In this document: positions 1-10,133 of the stretch, piece by piece
Numbering within the stretch: the stretch's first letter is position 1
Layout: each line of letters opens with the position of its first letter
From: Betaproteobacteria bacterium TMED82
GTDB lineage: Bacteria > Pseudomonadota > Gammaproteobacteria > Burkholderiales > Burkholderiaceae_A
Direction of reading: 5' to 3'
Assembly (NCBI GenBank): GCA_002170395.1
Contig: NHEJ01000007.1
Span: 43,955 to 107,954 of the forward strand
Length of the DNA stretch: 64,000 nt
Translations under genes and position numbers: made by a program
Notes under the pieces: generated by a model
The model's input: only the letters and a program-made list of their open reading frames with translations
Told to the model about the DNA's origin: nothing
Database searches by the model: none

Positions 1-2
1 TT

Positions 3-77
3 GAAGATGAAAGAGTAAATAGAGGGATCCATTTAACAATAAATGGCATTGCAACGGGCATAAGAAACACGGGTTAA
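3..77 (+). CDS. ppc: Phosphoenolpyruvate carboxylase, C-terminal fragment (truncated by window start)
   Basis: Frame 3 reads EDERVNRGIHLTINGIATGIRNTG*; matches the conserved PEPC C-terminus (..LTIxGIAAGMRNTG). Not in ORF track. Confidence 0.8.
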   Translation, partial: EDERVNRGIHLTINGIATGIRNTG

Positions 78-101
78 TAGCTCTCAGCTACTCTTTTAGA
101 A

Positions 102-1019
102 ATGAATCTTATTCCTCACTTGTGTGTTTTAGTTAACGCTTTTTTTTGGGGTCTATGCTGGATACCGTTGTTAGATTTTACAAGGTTGGGTTTACATCCT
201 CTTGGAATTACTCTTCTTAGTTATGGACTTTTAGCCGGACTGCTTTTGCTCTTTGAGAAGAGGTCGATTTTATTTTTTTTTCGCAGCAAGCCACTTGTTT
301 TCCTAGGTATTTCTTATGGATTAACAAATGTATTTTTTAACTGGGCAATTACAGAGGGAGAGATTGTAAGAGTTGTGTTTCTTTTTTATTTGATGCCTAT
401 TTGGTCAGCTATTTTCGCAAAAATTTTATTAAACGAATCACTTGGAATTTTAGGTTTATGTCGCATTTCTTTTGCTCTACTTGGAATTTTTTTGTTAGTT
501 GTAGCAGAAGAATTTCATAAAAATGGATTGTCTGGTTTTTCCCTCTCGATTATGGCTAGTGATTTTTTTGCAATGTTAGGAGGTATTTTTTTTGGTCTAG
601 GAAACGTTTTTTTAAGAATGTTGAAAACTGAAAATTCAATCTTTCGAACCTTTTCAATTTTTTTTGGTTCTTTTTTAGTTTCCGCAGTAATTTTAGCTCT
701 GATATGGCTAGTGGACCCTTCAGTTTTTTTTGGGAAAATTTACCCATTCCACCTAGGTTATTTTTCATTAAATCTCACTTACAGCTTAATAGTATTTTCG
801 ATAGTTCTTGGAATTGCTAATTTCTGCTTGCAGTATGGAGGATCAAAATTAATGGTGCAAACTACTTCAATGCTGATGCTTATGGAGATTGTTGTTGCCA
901 CTATATCTACAACCTATTACGGGGAAAATACTTTAACTTATGTTGGTTTTCTAGGTGGATTGATAGTAGTAATGGCTTCTAGTTTTTCGATTTTTTATAA
1001 AGGCTTTAAATCTAGTTGA
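102..1019 (+). CDS. DMT/EamA family transporter
   Basis: 305 aa, about ten hydrophobic segments, EamA-like layout. Confidence 0.75.
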   Translation: MNLIPHLCVLVNAFFWGLCWIPLLDFTRLGLHPLGITLLSYGLLAGLLLLFEKRSILFFFRSKPLVFLGISYGLTNVFFNWAITEGEIVRVVFLFYLMPIWSAIFAKILLNESLGILGLCRISFALLGIFLLVVAEEFHKNGLSGFSLSIMASDFFAMLGGIFFGLGNVFLRMLKTENSIFRTFSIFFGSFLVSAVILALIWLVDPSVFFGKIYPFHLGYFSLNLTYSLIVFSIVLGIANFCLQYGGSKLMVQTTSMLMLMEIVVATISTTYYGENTLTYVGFLGGLIVVMASSFSIFYKGFKSS

Positions 1020-1023
1020 TTTC

Positions 1024-1791
1024 TCACGGGTATATTCCAGATCTTACTGAAAGTGCGTAAGCTTCGATACATTTTTTTATAGAGTCATTGCCTCTCATGA
1101 AATTTTTTACGAATCTTGGTTTAACTTTTGAGTCCAGTCCTAAGATATCATATAGCACTAAAACTTGGCCATTTGTGGATGGTCCGGAACCGATACCAAT
1201 CGTAGGTATTTTGACGGAGGTTGTTATTTCCTTTGCAAGACTTTTTGTGACTAGTTCTAGAACTAAAACATCAGCACCTTCTCTTTCAAGTTCGAGTGAT
1301 AACTTTAAGAGCCGACTTGCTTCCTCAGGGGAGTCTCCTTGAACTTTGTAGCCTCCAATTTTATGTAAGGATTGAGGCAGCATCCCAATATGACTACATA
1401 CAGGAATATCCCTTGAAGATAAAAAATTTATGGTTTTTTTAATCCAGGCGTTCCCTTCCAATTTAATAATTTTAGCTCCAGCTTCTAATAGTTTAGAAGC
1501 ATTGGAGTAAGCTTTCTCTGGTGACTCTTGATAAGTAGAAAAGGGAAGATCTGCCATTACAATAGAGTTCTTGATTCCGGAGGCAACACACCTAGTGTGA
1601 TATATCATCTCCTCTATAGTTACAGATAATGTTGTATCATAGCCTTTTATAACCATACCTAAAGAATCTCCGACAAGAGTGATATCAACGCCGCACTTGT
1701 CAATTAGACTTGCAAAGGTAAAGTCATAGCAAGTAAGAGCTACAATCTTCTCACCCTTGGAGCTTTTTTCTTTTAGATCGTTCAGCTCCAT
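1024..1791 (-). CDS. panB: 3-methyl-2-oxobutanoate hydroxymethyltransferase
   Basis: KIVALTCYDFTFASLID..VDITLVGDSLGMV..GYDTTLSVTIEEMIYHTRCV..HIGMLPQS motifs. Confidence 0.93.
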   Translation of the reverse strand: MELNDLKEKSSKGEKIVALTCYDFTFASLIDKCGVDITLVGDSLGMVIKGYDTTLSVTIEEMIYHTRCVASGIKNSIVMADLPFSTYQESPEKAYSNASKLLEAGAKIIKLEGNAWIKKTINFLSSRDIPVCSHIGMLPQSLHKIGGYKVQGDSPEEASRLLKLSLELEREGADVLVLELVTKSLAKEITTSVKIPTIGIGSGPSTNGQVLVLYDILGLDSKVKPRFVKNFMRGNDSIKKCIEAYALSVRSGIYP

Positions 1792-1803
1792 AACTCATCT
1801 CTA

Positions 1804-2727
1804 TTAGTAACCCGAAATTTTTTCATATATTTCTTCAGTTGGCATACCGTTCAAACAGAGGCTCGCAAATTTTAGGGCATAGCCTCTAAGTGTAGCTCCT
1901 TTGCGAAAAGCTAATAATGTAACATTTTTCATAAAAATATCCTTACCATCTATCAGGCTGAGATGTTTATCCAAGTTAGCATCGTATGCCATACTTGCTA
2001 TGATACCAATTCCTAAGTTTAACGAGACATACGCTTTTATAACATCCGCGTCCAAAGCTTCTAATACTATATTTTGCTCCAAGTTTTTTTCTTTGAACAG
2101 GGAATCAATTTTCCCTCTACCTGTAAATCCTTTGTGGTAAGTGATTAGGGGATAGGTGCTGATTTGCCGGAGTGAAACATGATTTAATTTTGTGAGAGGG
2201 TGATCTTTGGGAACTATGATCGAGTGATACCATGTGTAAAAGGGAATCGTTACGAACTTAGGGTCATTAATTAGTGACTCAGTTGCAATTCCAATATCTG
2301 CTTCCCCTGAGTCCAATAACGAAACAATCTCTGGGGGACTACTCTGGTGAAGAACGAATTGAACCTTAGGAAAAGATTTTTTAAACTTAGAAATTATCCC
2401 TGGGAGAGAGTATCTTGCTTGTGTATGGGTTGTTGCTAAAATTAAGGCTCCGGACTCTTCGTTAGCCAACTTACATTTTACATCTTGAATATTTCTAACA
2501 TTATTTAAAATTTCTTGAGCAAAAGATAAAACAGTTTTTCCTGCGTGAGTGAATCCTCGTATTCTTTTACCATGACGTAAGAAAAGATCAAAGCCCAATT
2601 CTTCTTCAAGTTCCTTAATAGTTTTACTGATACCTGGCTGAGAAATGAATAGTGCTCGAGCAACCTGAGTCAAATTAAAATTTTGTCTGTTTGCCTCTGC
2701 AAGAATGCGTAGTTGCTGTAAGTTCAT
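1804..2727 (-). CDS. cysB: LysR-family regulator, CysB-like
   Basis: N-terminal MNLQQLRILAEANRQNFNLTQVARALFISQPGISKTIKELEEELG..FLRHGKRIRGFTHAGK is CysB-like. Confidence 0.85.
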   Translation of the reverse strand: MNLQQLRILAEANRQNFNLTQVARALFISQPGISKTIKELEEELGFDLFLRHGKRIRGFTHAGKTVLSFAQEILNNVRNIQDVKCKLANEESGALILATTHTQARYSLPGIISKFKKSFPKVQFVLHQSSPPEIVSLLDSGEADIGIATESLINDPKFVTIPFYTWYHSIIVPKDHPLTKLNHVSLRQISTYPLITYHKGFTGRGKIDSLFKEKNLEQNIVLEALDADVIKAYVSLNLGIGIIASMAYDANLDKHLSLIDGKDIFMKNVTLLAFRKGATLRGYALKFASLCLNGMPTEEIYEKISGY

Positions 2728-3674
2728 TATCTAATTTTTTTTGTAATTTCTGGGACAACATCGAACAAATCTGCCACAAGACCGTAAGTTGCAATTCTGA
2801 AAATAGGAGCATCTTCATCTTTATTTATTGCTACAATAATTTTCGAATCTTTCATTCCTGCTAAATGTTGTACGGATCCTGACATTCCAATTGCAAAGTA
2901 AAGTTCTGGGGCAACCACTTTTCCAGTTTGACCGACTTGATATTCGTTGGGAGCAAAACCAGAATCTACTGCAGCTCGAGAAGCTCCAAGTGCTGCATTT
3001 AATTTCAGCGCTAGTGGCTCCAATATTTTTTTATAATTTTCTGCCGACCCTAAACCTCTTCCCCCTGCTACCACTACTCTGGCAGATAATAAATCTGGTT
3101 TATCCGACGTTACCGAGCTAGAATTAATGATTGATTTTAGGCTTGAAAAAGTATCTGCAGTAAAATTCTCAATATTTATCCCTACCTCCTCAGTTTTTTT
3201 TGCAGCGTCGAATTTTGTAGTTCTGATAGTCAAAAATTTTATTTTCTCACTGGTTTTTACCTTTGAAATAAGATTTCCAGCATAGATTGGTCTGTCAAAA
3301 ATGCTGGGTGAATGAATTTTTATAACATCAGAAACCTGACTCATTCCATGCATTGCTGCAATTCTCGGCAAAAGTTCTTTCCCAAAGGAAGAGGTTGAAA
3401 TTAAGACAGATTTTATTTCTCGGTAGGCCTTTAACAAGTTGCTGATTTGGAATGCATAGCTCTCCGAAAGTTTCTCTTTCAAAAACTCAGCATCAATTTT
3501 TATAACTTTTTTTACGCCACTAATTGTACTAACTGCTTTACAAATATTGTGGCAATCTTTGCCTAAAACTACTGCCCAAATATCACTTTCCATCAATTTT
3601 GCAGCTGTGATGACGTGAAAAGTTTCTTTTTTTGGTGCATCCGTTGAGTTTTCTACAATTACAAGAGTAACCAT
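2727..3674 (-). CDS. etfA: Electron transfer flavoprotein alpha subunit
   Basis: VVAGGRGLGSAENYK..LGASRAAVDSGFAPNEYQVGQTGKVVAPELYFAIGMSGSVQHLAGMKDSKIIVAINKDEDAPIF. Confidence 0.95.
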   Translation of the reverse strand: MVTLVIVENSTDAPKKETFHVITAAKLMESDIWAVVLGKDCHNICKAVSTISGVKKVIKIDAEFLKEKLSESYAFQISNLLKAYREIKSVLISTSSFGKELLPRIAAMHGMSQVSDVIKIHSPSIFDRPIYAGNLISKVKTSEKIKFLTIRTTKFDAAKKTEEVGINIENFTADTFSSLKSIINSSSVTSDKPDLLSARVVVAGGRGLGSAENYKKILEPLALKLNAALGASRAAVDSGFAPNEYQVGQTGKVVAPELYFAIGMSGSVQHLAGMKDSKIIVAINKDEDAPIFRIATYGLVADLFDVVPEITKKIR

Positions 3675-3675
3675 T

Positions 3676-4431
3676 TTAAATGACCTTTAATGTTTCCTTG
3701 AGTTCAAATAATAAATCATCTACATTATGTAAAATTTCACCTTTACTTCTCTCCTCAGGCTCGCTTATTTCTATAACCTCGATAGACTTAGCAAAGTTAA
3801 TATTTAATTTTTCCAACTCTATTTTTTCCATTTCTTTTTTCTTTGCTTTCATAATATTTGGTAAAGAAATATATCTTGGTTCATTTAACCTCAAGTCAGC
3901 TGTGATAACGGCAGGAAGGCTAAACGATACAGTTTCTACGCCGGTATCCACTTCTCTAATAACTAACATCTCTTTACTTTTTTTTGTAACTTCTAGTTCC
4001 GAAGCAAAAGTGGCTTGGGGTAAACCAGCTAGGCCAGCAAGCATTTGCCCTGTTTGGTTACAATCGTCATCTATCGCTTGTTTTCCCATTAAAATTAGGT
4101 CAAATTTGTTTCGTTTTAAAAGACTGTTCAGAATTTGCGCTATTTGGATAGATATTAGATCTATCTCAGTTACTATCAGCATGGCTCTGTCTGCCCCCAT
4201 GGCCAGACCACTCCTTAAAATATCCTCACAACTTTCGGGCCCTATAGTAACGAGACAAATCTCTTCGGCATAATTCTTTTCTTTCAGTCTTATAGCTTCT
4301 TCAAGAGCGATTTCATCGAAAGGGTTCACTGACATCTTGACATTTTCAATATCTACTCTCTTCTTACAAGCAGTTGGCAAAACTCTTACATTGTAGTCCA
4401 CAACTTTCTTTATTGGGACAAGTATCCTCAT
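3676..4431 (-). CDS. etfB: Electron transfer flavoprotein beta subunit
   Basis: MRILVPIKKVVDYNVRV..MSVNPFDEIALEEAIRLKE..GKQAIDDDCNQTGQMLAGLAGLPQATFAS. Confidence 0.95.
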   Translation of the reverse strand: MRILVPIKKVVDYNVRVLPTACKKRVDIENVKMSVNPFDEIALEEAIRLKEKNYAEEICLVTIGPESCEDILRSGLAMGADRAMLIVTEIDLISIQIAQILNSLLKRNKFDLILMGKQAIDDDCNQTGQMLAGLAGLPQATFASELEVTKKSKEMLVIREVDTGVETVSFSLPAVITADLRLNEPRYISLPNIMKAKKKEMEKIELEKLNINFAKSIEVIEISEPEERSKGEILHNVDDLLFELKETLKVI

Positions 4432-5546
4432 GAAATTCCCCTATATTTAATAAATTTTATGATTTTATTTTGAACGACTTTTTTCAGATAACCTTTCCAT
4501 AAATAATAATTTAAATGTGCCAGTAACTCAGTAAAAGCAAACGTGTAGTTGTGGCTATCCAGCTTCCGTTTAAAAATTATTGGTAGTAAATCACTTACTG
4601 ATTTCGGATTTTCACAGCTTACCAAAATTTTGTCTAATCGTTCTTGATGATGAGACTCTATTTGAATTAATCTACGGTGAAGCCCACTTACTTCGCTGCC
4701 TCCAAAAGGTTGACCGTGAGACGGTAAGACAAGCGTATCCGGTGGAAGTCTTTTGAATTTAACCAAGGCAGATAAGTGATTCTTTAATGGGTTATTGTCT
4801 GATGATGATGGAAAGACCCCAACATGAGAGGTAATTTTGGGTAGAATCATGTCTCCAGAAATTAATATTTGTTTTGATTTACAGTATAAGCTAGCGTGTC
4901 TAGGTGAGTGTCCTGAACTTAGGATAATTGACCAGTTATAACCCCCAATTGTCAATTTCGAGTTTGATTTGATGCTGGTAAATGTCTCTGGAATATTCCT
5001 TACCATAGAGGAATAAAAAACACTTCTTTCAAATAATTTTTTTTTTGATTCCTTCAGATTACAACCATGTGATTTAAAGAAATCAATTGTTTTAGTGCTG
5101 ATCACATTTTCATTCGGATCTCCAGGCAAGGTTCCGGTACACACCTTTTGATTCTCCCCATCGGATAGCAGTTTAGCCATATCATATTCTTCACAAGTCA
5201 TCAAAACCGGAACTTTCCAAAGGCCACTGTCTAAGCCGTTACATAACCAGTGGGCTAACCCGAAGTGATCGGGGTGCATGTGAGTACAAATGATTTTCAG
5301 AATAGGGAGACGATCTTTATGAGTTCTGAGAAAGTTTAACCAAAGCAGCTTTGTTCGACTGTTGGATATGCCCGTATCGACTACTGTCCACCCTCTTTCG
5401 CCTGCCACCTCATCCTCTAATAACCAAAGATTGATATGGTCTAATTGAAAAGGTAAGGGCATCCTCAACCAAAATATCCCAGTATCAATTTGAGTTATTT
5501 CTCCTAGTTTTGGGATATGTAAATCTAAATAGTTCAGTTCATCCAT
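4428..5546 (-). CDS. MBL-fold metallohydrolase
   Basis: CTHMHPDHFG motif, downstream SGHSPRHASLY and LPSHGQPFGG; adjacent to etfBA. Confidence 0.85.
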   Translation of the reverse strand: MDELNYLDLHIPKLGEITQIDTGIFWLRMPLPFQLDHINLWLLEDEVAGERGWTVVDTGISNSRTKLLWLNFLRTHKDRLPILKIICTHMHPDHFGLAHWLCNGLDSGLWKVPVLMTCEEYDMAKLLSDGENQKVCTGTLPGDPNENVISTKTIDFFKSHGCNLKESKKKLFERSVFYSSMVRNIPETFTSIKSNSKLTIGGYNWSIILSSGHSPRHASLYCKSKQILISGDMILPKITSHVGVFPSSSDNNPLKNHLSALVKFKRLPPDTLVLPSHGQPFGGSEVSGLHRRLIQIESHHQERLDKILVSCENPKSVSDLLPIIFKRKLDSHNYTFAFTELLAHLNYYLWKGYLKKVVQNKIIKFIKYRGIS

Positions 5547-5553
5547 TCATCAT

Positions 5554-6885
5554 CTACTTATAAATTCTTTGAAACTCAATTAATTGAGATATCTTCTGTT
5601 TAGTTGACTCAGTCATTAAAAAAGGAAATGCACTTAATTCATTTTTATTAAACTTTCTTTTTATAATTCTTTCAGGTTGGAAAATATTATGTGCTAAAAA
5701 TTCAGAAAGCATTGGCGCGTATGTAAAACCTCTTGATCCCAAAGCAGTAAAAATAAAAAAATTATGAGAAGTCACTTCAGGTTTACCGACTAAGGGTAAT
5801 TTATCAAAAGACACGCAGCGTTTCGACCTTCTGTTTTCTAGACTATCAATTAAATCCATTGAACCAACGAATTCGTAGAATCGGTCTCTGTTAATATCTA
5901 AATTTTTTTTTAATGTAACCAAGCAATCATCATTCACTCTATCGTAGGTAGATCCAGAATAAATTTTTCCATTAATTAAGGGAGATAAATATCCGCGTTT
6001 ACAAACTATATTTTTTAGCCGCAAGGAATTAATGTCATTTTTCTTGATCTTAAAAGAAGTTAGTTGTCCATTCACTAGCTGTAAAATTTCATCTTTTTTA
6101 ATGTTCTTCGGCCTTCCGATTCTATTTCTACTAATGCAAGGTTCTCTAATAAGATCATTTAGTCTTAAAAACTCTGGGGAACCTGATCCGGTAGTTAAAA
6201 TCACGACATCAAATGAGGCTGAGAAACCTTTTGAAATATCATCGGAGAAATTACCCAATTCCAATTTTTTTTTAAAACCGTCAGAGTGTATTTTTTTGAC
6301 ATTAGCGTTTACAACAACTTTTAACCTATTACCAATCTTCTTCCTTGTGTCCTTGAGGCAAGACATAACGAAAGATTTTGGAGAAATCCAACCAAAATTT
6401 TCCTCCATAATTGCAAATTCATAGCCAACTTCTTTTCCTATAATTTTTTTAATTTGTTTTCGGTTTAGGGTAGTGAATCTGCCATATTTATTTTGGTCAA
6501 TAAGTTTCTCCCACTTGCTCGCTTCAATGCTATTTTTTGGAATACGAACGATCCCACACATATTTCCAACAATATTACCTAATGCAAAATTTAGCTCAGA
6601 TATCCATTTCCTACTAATGTTTAAGCCTATTTCGTTTAATTCCCATTTTTCCCAGTTAATTGTTAAATGTGGATGAATTATTGCAAAAGGATTTCCGGAA
6701 GCACTTTGCGACAATGCATCAGTAACGGAACCGGTTTTTTCGTATATAACTAGTTCTTTTAAATATGTATTTTTCTTATCTACCTGGGGGGCATCAGAAA
6801 AATTTTCTAAATAATTCGATAAGTTGGCAATTGAGCGTGATACACACGCTCCTGCTAAGCCAGCTCCTATTATTGCTATACGCAC
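5554..6885 (-). CDS. FAD-dependent oxidoreductase related to the MnmC C-terminal domain
   Basis: GAGLAGACVSRSIA Rossmann motif; SQSASGNPFAIIHPHL and ALGSRGFTYAPMLSEFLA resemble MnmC oxidase domain motifs; no methyltransferase domain. Confidence 0.7.
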   Translation of the reverse strand: MRIAIIGAGLAGACVSRSIANLSNYLENFSDAPQVDKKNTYLKELVIYEKTGSVTDALSQSASGNPFAIIHPHLTINWEKWELNEIGLNISRKWISELNFALGNIVGNMCGIVRIPKNSIEASKWEKLIDQNKYGRFTTLNRKQIKKIIGKEVGYEFAIMEENFGWISPKSFVMSCLKDTRKKIGNRLKVVVNANVKKIHSDGFKKKLELGNFSDDISKGFSASFDVVILTTGSGSPEFLRLNDLIREPCISRNRIGRPKNIKKDEILQLVNGQLTSFKIKKNDINSLRLKNIVCKRGYLSPLINGKIYSGSTYDRVNDDCLVTLKKNLDINRDRFYEFVGSMDLIDSLENRRSKRCVSFDKLPLVGKPEVTSHNFFIFTALGSRGFTYAPMLSEFLAHNIFQPERIIKRKFNKNELSAFPFLMTESTKQKISQLIEFQRIYK

Positions 6886-6951
6886 TATTTTTTTTCTCTT
6901 TCCACAGTTATTCTACTAGTCAATCATAATAAAAATCAAAGGATAAAGATA

Positions 6952-7830
6952 ATGCTTGGGATTGTTGGCGGAAGTGGTTTATATGAAATACCGGAACTCA
7001 CTTCAAAAAAGTGGAAGAGGGTAAACTCTGAGTTCGGCAAACCCTCTGATCACTTACTATTTGGAAGAATTATTGATCAAGATGTTGTTTTTCTTCCAAG
7101 ACATGGGAGAGGGCATAGATTAAACCCGAGTGAAATAAATTACAGAGCGAATATAGATGCTCTTAAGCAGGTTGGGGTTAGTGAAATCATTTCGATTAGT
7201 GCTGTGGGGTCTTTAACAGAAAAATTTCCCCCGGGAACATTTGTTTTGGTGAATCAATTCATAGACAGAACTTTCCTTAGAAGAAAAACATTCTACGAAA
7301 ATGGTTTTGTTGTGCACGTGTCAATGGCTAAGCCTGTTTGCGAGAGATTAAATCGAATTATTAAAGATATAGCAGAGGAAAATTCTATTACCTTGAAAAC
7401 AGGTGGTAATTATTTAGTAATGGAAGGACCTCAATTTTCTACTTATGCAGAGTCGGAACTATACCGTAAATGGGGTTGTAGTTTGATAGGAATGACAAAT
7501 ATGCCAGAGGCGAAATTAGCTAGGGAGGCCGAAATTTGTTACTCTACAATTGCGATGGTTACCGATTTCGATTGTTGGCATTCAGAGCATGATGAGGTCA
7601 CAGTAGAAAAAGTTTTAGTCCAAATGCAGAAAAACATCATTAATGTCAGAAAGTTAATATCTCTGGTGATTAAAGGGCAAATAAATCTGAAGTCTTCTAG
7701 TTGTAAATGTCATGAGGCTTTAGATGGTGCAGTTTTAACTGATCCCAAATACTGGGAAGCTGAGACATTAAAAGCCTATAATAATGTAGCGGGGAGAATT
7801 TTAAGCAAATTTTTTGATAGTGAAGGTTAA
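6952..7830 (+). CDS. mtnP: S-methyl-5'-thioadenosine phosphorylase family
   Basis: MLGIVGGSGLYEIPEL..PRHGRGHRLNPSEINYRANIDALKQVGV..MTNMPEAKLAREAEICY..MVTDFDCWH. Confidence 0.93.
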   Translation: MLGIVGGSGLYEIPELTSKKWKRVNSEFGKPSDHLLFGRIIDQDVVFLPRHGRGHRLNPSEINYRANIDALKQVGVSEIISISAVGSLTEKFPPGTFVLVNQFIDRTFLRRKTFYENGFVVHVSMAKPVCERLNRIIKDIAEENSITLKTGGNYLVMEGPQFSTYAESELYRKWGCSLIGMTNMPEAKLAREAEICYSTIAMVTDFDCWHSEHDEVTVEKVLVQMQKNIINVRKLISLVIKGQINLKSSSCKCHEALDGAVLTDPKYWEAETLKAYNNVAGRILSKFFDSEG

Positions 7831-7836
7831 GATTTC

Positions 7837-8511
7837 ATGAGGTTTAAAAAGGAGAGGAAATCTATTGTTAAAACTATGCGCAAGCTTAATGATCTTAAAT
7901 TAAATAAGGGATCATCGGGTAACATTAGTCTTCGTATTTCTCTCAACGAGTTTTTAATTACTTCCTCCGGAGTTTCTGCCGATCTGATCCAAGAAGAAAA
8001 TATCGTAGAAATGAATCTTGATGGAACCTTCGATAGTCTGGAGAAGCCCTCAAGCGAGTGGCAGATACATAGAAATTTGTACAGAAGTAGGTTCGATGTT
8101 AACGCCATTGTACATACGCATTCTGTTAACGCTGCCACTCTATCGTGTTTGAGGAAACACCTCCCTGCTTTTCACTATATGGTAGCAGTTGCCGGGGGAA
8201 GGGATATTAGATGTTGCGACTATGAATTATTTGGGTCCTCAAGGTTAGCAGAGAAAGTTGAATCTGCCATGCTAAATCGGTGGGCCTGTCTAGTTGCTAA
8301 TCATGGCTTAGTGTCATGTGGAGAATCACTTGATTTTGCAACTTATCTAGCTGAAGAAGTCGAGTCTTTATGTGGACAATACTTACAGGCGTTGACAATA
8401 GGGGGTGTTCATCTTTTGAATGACAATCAGATGGACGAGGTGATAGAAAAATTTAGATCTTACGGGTTTAATAAAAAGGCAAAGATTAATGAGCAAAACA
8501 CCAGCTTTTAG
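7837..8511 (+). CDS. Class II aldolase/adducin family protein; candidate 5-methylthioribulose-1-P / 5-deoxyribulose-1-P aldolase
   Basis: GSSGNISLR..ITSSGV..PSSEWQIHRNLYR..VHTHSVNAATLSCLRKHLPAFHYMVAVAGGRDIR..LVANHGLVSCG; context mtnP-apt-mtnA. Confidence 0.85.
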   Translation: MRFKKERKSIVKTMRKLNDLKLNKGSSGNISLRISLNEFLITSSGVSADLIQEENIVEMNLDGTFDSLEKPSSEWQIHRNLYRSRFDVNAIVHTHSVNAATLSCLRKHLPAFHYMVAVAGGRDIRCCDYELFGSSRLAEKVESAMLNRWACLVANHGLVSCGESLDFATYLAEEVESLCGQYLQALTIGGVHLLNDNQMDEVIEKFRSYGFNKKAKINEQNTSF

Positions 8512-9034
8512 CATTAAAGATAATATTATTACAATACCAAATTATCCTAAAGAAGGAATAATGTTTCGTGATGTCTCCAGCTTGCTGGAGAATCCGAGAG
8601 GTCTTCGGGAAACCACAAGTATATTTGCACAAAAATTAAAAGTGATAAAATTCGACAAGATAGCTGGTATTGAGGCAAGAGGATTCGTTTTTGGGGCAGC
8701 ATTAAGCGATAGATTGAATAAAAGTTTCATTCCAATTCGTAAAAAAGGAAAATTACCAAGAAAAAGAATTTCACAGGATTATGAATTAGAATATGGCGTT
8801 GATACTCTTGAGGTACACGAGTCTTCTGTAGCAAATGGTGATAAGGTTGTTTTAGTGGATGACTTGATAGCCACAGGGGGGACCGCAAGCGCTTCAGTAA
8901 AATTAATAACTAGTTTAGGTGGTGAGATTGTTGCTTCCCTTTTTGTTATTGGGTTACCAGAATTGGGAGGAGTTGATTCCTTAGAATCACAAAAAATTAC
9001 TGTAATTACTTTATGTGAGTTTGATGGAAAATAA
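8489..9034 (+). CDS. apt: Adenine phosphoribosyltransferase
   Basis: IPNYPKEGIMFRDVSSLLENP..GIEARGFVFGAAL..VVLVDDLIATGGTASASVKLI. Confidence 0.93.
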   Translation: MSKTPAFSIKDNIITIPNYPKEGIMFRDVSSLLENPRGLRETTSIFAQKLKVIKFDKIAGIEARGFVFGAALSDRLNKSFIPIRKKGKLPRKRISQDYELEYGVDTLEVHESSVANGDKVVLVDDLIATGGTASASVKLITSLGGEIVASLFVIGLPELGGVDSLESQKITVITLCEFDGK

Positions 9035-10133
9035 TTTGGAATCGTTGAAAAATAGGGAACAAAACTTTAAGACGTTGCAGTGGTTTGGCTCGCATTTGGA
9101 ACTTATTGATCAAAGAAAGCTTCCCACAAAAGAGGAATTTGTGAGATGTTTTTCGTGTGAGGATGTTGCATTGGCTATAAAAGAAATGGTCGTACGAGGG
9201 GCTCCTGCCATAGGATGTGCTGCTGCTTTTGGATTTGTGTTCTGCGTTAGAGAGGCAATTTGTAAAGTCGACCCAACTGAAAAAAAAATTGTGTTTTCCA
9301 GGAAGGATATTGAAACTATTATTTCCTTAGTAAAAACAAAAAAGGAACGTTTGCTTAAAAGCAGACCTACTGCCGTGAACTTAGCTTGGGCCGTGAGTCG
9401 TTTAGAGTTTTCGTTTCTAAAAAATATAGAGAAAAATCATGAAGAATTAGCTCATAATGTTGAGAGAGAGGCAATAGACCTTTTATCAGAGGACGTTAAA
9501 GTTAACAGATTGATTGGTTCTTTTGGCAACAGTCTGATTCCAGAAAAAGCAAAAATTTTGACTTACTGTAATGCCGGAGCATTAGCGACTGCCGGCTACG
9601 GAACAGCCTTGGGGGTAGTTAGAAGCGCACATTTCGCGGGAAAAGAAATAGAAGTTTTTGCTAGTGAGACTAGACCATTCTTGCAGGGAGCAAGGCTGAC
9701 AACTTGGGAATTGCTTAAGGATGAAATTCCGGTTACTTTAATTTCTGACAACATGTGTGGCTATCTAATGAACAAAAAAGAGATTGATGTCGTCGTCGTT
9801 GGAGCGGACAGAGTTGCGGCGAATGGCGATGTTGTGAATAAAATAGGAACATATACATTATCTGTTCTTGCAAAAGAAAATAGAATTCCTTTTTTTGTTG
9901 CTTGCCCTCTTTCAACGATAGATTTGTCTACTGACCGAGGAGTAGATATTGTGATAGAGGAACGTTGCGGATCAGAGGTAAGAGGATATGATTCACAAGT
10001 CTGGGCTCCTAATGAAGTTAGGGTTTCTAACCCCGCTTTTGACATAACACCTCACCACAATATTTCCGCCTTGATTACTGAAAAAGGATTGATAAGTCCA
10101 GTAAATAGTAGAAACTTGATAAATTCCATATGA
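9015..10133 (+). CDS. mtnA: Methylthioribose-1-phosphate isomerase
   Basis: VRGAPAIGCAAAFG..RPTAVNLAWAV..ILTYCNAGALATAGYGTALGVVRSA..ETRPFLQGARLTTWEL..VVGADRVAANGDVVNKIGTY. Confidence 0.95.
   Translation: MSLMENNLESLKNREQNFKTLQWFGSHLELIDQRKLPTKEEFVRCFSCEDVALAIKEMVVRGAPAIGCAAAFGFVFCVREAICKVDPTEKKIVFSRKDIETIISLVKTKKERLLKSRPTAVNLAWAVSRLEFSFLKNIEKNHEELAHNVEREAIDLLSEDVKVNRLIGSFGNSLIPEKAKILTYCNAGALATAGYGTALGVVRSAHFAGKEIEVFASETRPFLQGARLTTWELLKDEIPVTLISDNMCGYLMNKKEIDVVVVGADRVAANGDVVNKIGTYTLSVLAKENRIPFFVACPLSTIDLSTDRGVDIVIEERCGSEVRGYDSQVWAPNEVRVSNPAFDITPHHNISALITEKGLISPVNSRNLINSI

Noticed and set aside
3680-4273. 197-aa plus-strand ORF opposite etfB
   Set aside because: Antisense to a clear conserved etfB; no recognisable motifs
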